NCBI RefSeq assembly: GCF_029866485.1
Contig: NZ_CP092332.1
Coordinates: forward strand, 1,302,001-1,366,000
From: Flavobacterium keumense
Lineage (GTDB): Bacteria; Bacteroidota; Bacteroidia; Flavobacteriales; Flavobacteriaceae
Reading direction: 5' to 3'
DNA length: 64,000 nt
The notes under the pieces are model-generated. The model ran no database searches. It was not told the DNA's origin and was given only the letters and a program-made list of their open reading frames with translations. Shown here in pieces: positions 61,839-64,000 of this stretch. A program made the translations under genes and the position numbers. The stretch's first letter is position 1, and every line of letters starts with the position of its first letter.

Positions 61839-63368
61839 ATGCAACACAACGTACTTATTTTAGATTTCGGGTCGCAATACACACAGCTTATTGCGCGTAG
61901 AGTTCGCGAATTAAATATATTCTGCGAAATTTTTCCTTACAACAATTTCCCAACAGATTTATCCCCATACAAAGCCGTAATTTTAGGTGGAAGCCCTTTT
62001 TCTGTTCGTTCAGAAGATGCGCCACATCCTGATTTGTCTCAAATCAGAGGTAAATTACCGATGTTAGCGGTGTGTTATGGAGCGCAATATTTAGCCCACT
62101 TTAGTGGTGGAGAAGTTGCTGCTTCTAACACCAGAGAATATGGAAGAGCCAATTTGTCTTTTATTAAAGAAGATGAAGTTTTCTTTCAAGGAATTTCTCC
62201 CAACAGCCAAGTTTGGATGAGTCATAGTGATAGTATTAAGGCATTACCTACTAATGGAGTTAAATTAGCTAGTACACACGATGTAGAATTTGCAGCATAT
62301 CGAATTGAAGGTGAAACAACCTATGCGATTCAATACCACCCAGAAGTATTCCATTCGACAGAAGGAACAAAAATGTTAGAAAACTTTTTGGTTAACATTG
62401 CAGAGGTACCTCAAAACTTTACTCCTAATGCTTTTGTTACAGATATGGTAGCCGAACTGAAAGAAAAACTACAAGATGATAAAGTAGTTTTAGGTCTTTC
62501 AGGTGGAGTAGATTCAACGGTTGCAGCGGTTTTATTGAACCAAGCAATTGGTCAAAATTTGTATTGTATTTTTGTTAATAACGGTTTACTTCGTAAAAAC
62601 GAATTCCAAAATGTATTGAATCAGTACAAAGGAATGGGATTGAACGTAAAAGGAGTAGATGCTGGCGATCGTTTCTTGGCTGAATTGGCAGGAGTGAGTG
62701 ATCCAGAAACCAAACGTAAAATCATCGGACGTGTATTTATCGAAGTTTTTGATGACGAGTCGCATTTGATTGAAGATGTAAAATGGTTGGCACAAGGAAC
62801 AATTTATCCAGATGTAATCGAGTCGGTTTCAGTAAAAGGACCTTCAGCAACGATTAAATCACACCATAATGTGGGTGGATTGCCAGATTATATGAAATTA
62901 CAAATTGTAGAACCTTTGCGTATGCTTTTCAAAGATGAGGTACGAAGAGTTGGGGCTACTTTAGGAATTGATCCAGAATTATTAGGAAGACATCCTTTCC
63001 CAGGACCAGGATTATCTATCCGAATCTTAGGGGATATTACACCAGAGAAAGTGCAAATTTTACAAGATGTAGATTCGGTTTTTATTGAAGGATTGAAATC
63101 TTGGGGATTGTACGATAAGGTTTGGCAAGCGGGAGCTATCTTATTGCCTGTAAATAGTGTCGGAGTAATGGGCGATGAGCGTACGTACGAAAAAGTAGTG
63201 GCGCTTCGTGCTGTAGAATCTACTGATGGTATGACGGCAGATTGGGTACATTTGCCGTATGATTTCTTGATGAAAATTTCGAATGAAATTATTAATAAAG
63301 TAAAAGGAGTGAACCGTGTGGTATATGATATTAGTTCAAAACCACCTGCCACAATCGAGTGGGAATAA
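61839..63368 (+). CDS. guaA: GMP synthase (glutamine-hydrolysing)
   Basis: A 509-residue fusion of a class I glutamine amidotransferase and an ATP pyrophosphatase that makes GMP from XMP. The nucleophile Cys is in [13 protein letters not shown] at about residue 80, and the His-x-Glu in [12 protein letters not shown] at about 167-178. The P-loop is [15 protein letters not shown] at about 217-231, and the C-terminal dimerisation part has [14 protein letters not shown]. The ATG at 61839 starts [16 protein letters not shown], the usual family start; an upstream in-frame TTG is ignored. Confidence 0.97.
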   Translation: MQHNVLILDFGSQYTQLIARRVRELNIFCEIFPYNNFPTDLSPYKAVILGGSPFSVRSEDAPHPDLSQIRGKLPMLAVCYGAQYLAHFSGGEVAASNTREYGRANLSFIKEDEVFFQGISPNSQVWMSHSDSIKALPTNGVKLASTHDVEFAAYRIEGETTYAIQYHPEVFHSTEGTKMLENFLVNIAEVPQNFTPNAFVTDMVAELKEKLQDDKVVLGLSGGVDSTVAAVLLNQAIGQNLYCIFVNNGLLRKNEFQNVLNQYKGMGLNVKGVDAGDRFLAELAGVSDPETKRKIIGRVFIEVFDDESHLIEDVKWLAQGTIYPDVIESVSVKGPSATIKSHHNVGGLPDYMKLQIVEPLRMLFKDEVRRVGATLGIDPELLGRHPFPGPGLSIRILGDITPEKVQILQDVDSVFIEGLKSWGLYDKVWQAGAILLPVNSVGVMGDERTYEKVVALRAVESTDGMTADWVHLPYDFLMKISNEIINKVKGVNRVVYDISSKPPATIEWE

Positions 63369-63397
63369 TTAGCACTTAAATTGAAAGTTGTAATTGA

Positions 63398-63433
63398 AAC
63401 GGTATCAGATTTTGTTATAAATTTGATACCGTT
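63398..63433 (+). terminator. Hairpin after guaA
   Basis: AACGGTATCA pairs perfectly with TGATACCGTT (10 bp, 16-base loop). No T run follows the stem, so termination strength is doubtful. Confidence 0.55.
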
Positions 63434-63470
63434 CGATTGTTATTAAGGAATTGTTTTAAAACAAAATAAA

Positions 63471-64000
63471 ATGAACTGTTTTTTCAAAATATGTAGTGTT
63501 GCTCTTTTGTTTGCTAATGTAATTAGCGCGCAAGAAATCCCTACAACTCAAAATCAGAGTGTTAACTTACAGTTAGAAAAACCTTCGGTAAATCAAACAA
63601 AGAAACTGGGTTTGTTATTGCCTTTTAATTTGAATAGAGTACAAAACGACACTGTTAATTCGGTAGTAAATCGTTTAAAAAAAGACAAGTTTTTGAACAT
63701 GACTTTGGATTTTTATTCGGGCGCATTAATGGCGATTGACTCGGCTAAACAACTCGGAATCAAGGTAGATGTCAGTATTTTTGACTCAGAAGAAACTAAA
63801 AGTAATTCTAATGTAACCAAACTTATTGCAGACCATCATTTGGAAAATTACAATGCAATCATAGGACCTTTTTATCAATCGAATGTAGAGAAAACAGCTG
63901 AACTGTTAAGTGCAAATCAAGTAGCGGTCATTTCACCATTGTCAAAAGAAATAGGAAAATCATATCCTAATTTGTTTCAAACGATTACATCTCCTTCGTT
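63471..64000 (+). CDS. Periplasmic-binding-protein-like secreted protein (3' end cut)
   Basis: The frame is open to the window end (at least 176 residues). A signal peptide runs to about residue 21 (VISAQ). A type I periplasmic-binding-like fold then begins: KLGLLLPFNLNRV at about 46-58, LDFYSGALMAIDSAKQLGI at about 82-100, and YNAIIGPFYQSNVEKTAELL at about 132-151. Flavobacterium genomes often carry a LysM plus ligand-binding protein directly after guaA; here no LysM is seen in the visible part. The ligand is unknown. Confidence 0.8.
   Translation, partial: MNCFFKICSVALLFANVISAQEIPTTQNQSVNLQLEKPSVNQTKKLGLLLPFNLNRVQNDTVNSVVNRLKKDKFLNMTLDFYSGALMAIDSAKQLGIKVDVSIFDSEETKSNSNVTKLIADHHLENYNAIIGPFYQSNVEKTAELLSANQVAVISPLSKEIGKSYPNLFQTITSPS

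Overview
The window is a typical Flavobacterium-like (Bacteroidota, Flavobacteriaceae) chromosome segment. The evidence is an AT-rich genome, promoters of the Bacteroidota type (TTG, about 19 bases, TAnnTTTG) upstream of several genes, almost no Shine-Dalgarno sequences, a gliding-motility gene (gldI), an OMP_b-brl-type outer-membrane receptor, and many secreted or lipoprotein products ending their signal peptides in AQ. No phage, insertion sequence, CRISPR array or rRNA was found. One tRNA (Thr, anticodon TGT) is present.

Positions 1 to about 13,900 are the end of a surface-polysaccharide cluster, all on the + strand. It contains a cupin of the mannose-6-phosphate isomerase type, an initiating sugar-phosphate transferase, the dTDP-rhamnose set rfbC-rfbD-rfbB-rfbA, a WbpM/FlaA1-type nucleotide-sugar 4,6-dehydratase, and an MBOAT/SGNH pair that probably O-acetylates the polymer. 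Two non-pathway genes are interspersed: an AlbA_2/RecG-like protein and an AAA_14/DUF4143 ATPase. The intergenic spaces here are long and packed with short dispersed repeat families, a 63-bp perfect direct repeat at both ends of the region, an octamer array and a 23-bp promoter-box array.

Positions 13,900 to 35,500 are housekeeping and envelope genes: a DUF4105 (Lnb-like) envelope protein, pssA, lptB, tatC and kdsD on the - strand, and recQ. They are followed by a GH130 glycosidase, an MsrB-MsrA fusion lipoprotein, idi, queD, bcp and manA. After tRNA-Thr come a minus-strand series with an M61 peptidase, an alpha/beta hydrolase, a sterol-desaturase-like enzyme, AlkB and an EamA transporter. 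Two genes are broken as read: manA has an in-frame amber codon, and a DUF2721 gene has a single-base frameshift.

Positions 35,500 to 64,000 carry an outer-membrane receptor gene preceded by an unexplained strong terminator, then htpG, an orphan ABC ATPase, fabH, argS, ffh and folD. Next is a three-gene membrane-protein/winged-helix-regulator group with two matching candidate operators, followed by purM and a PAS-only sensor. The last part has two tandem cyclophilin-FKBP fusions next to gldI and nrnA, a ClC channel, ridA, guaA, and the start of a periplasmic-binding-type protein that runs off the window.

The most useful leads are the paired operators around the winged-helix regulator, the amber codon in manA, the frameshifted DUF2721 gene, the tandem promoter-box array, the orphan terminator before the receptor gene, and the repeat-rich architecture of the polysaccharide region. 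All calls come from reading the sequence; no database search was run.
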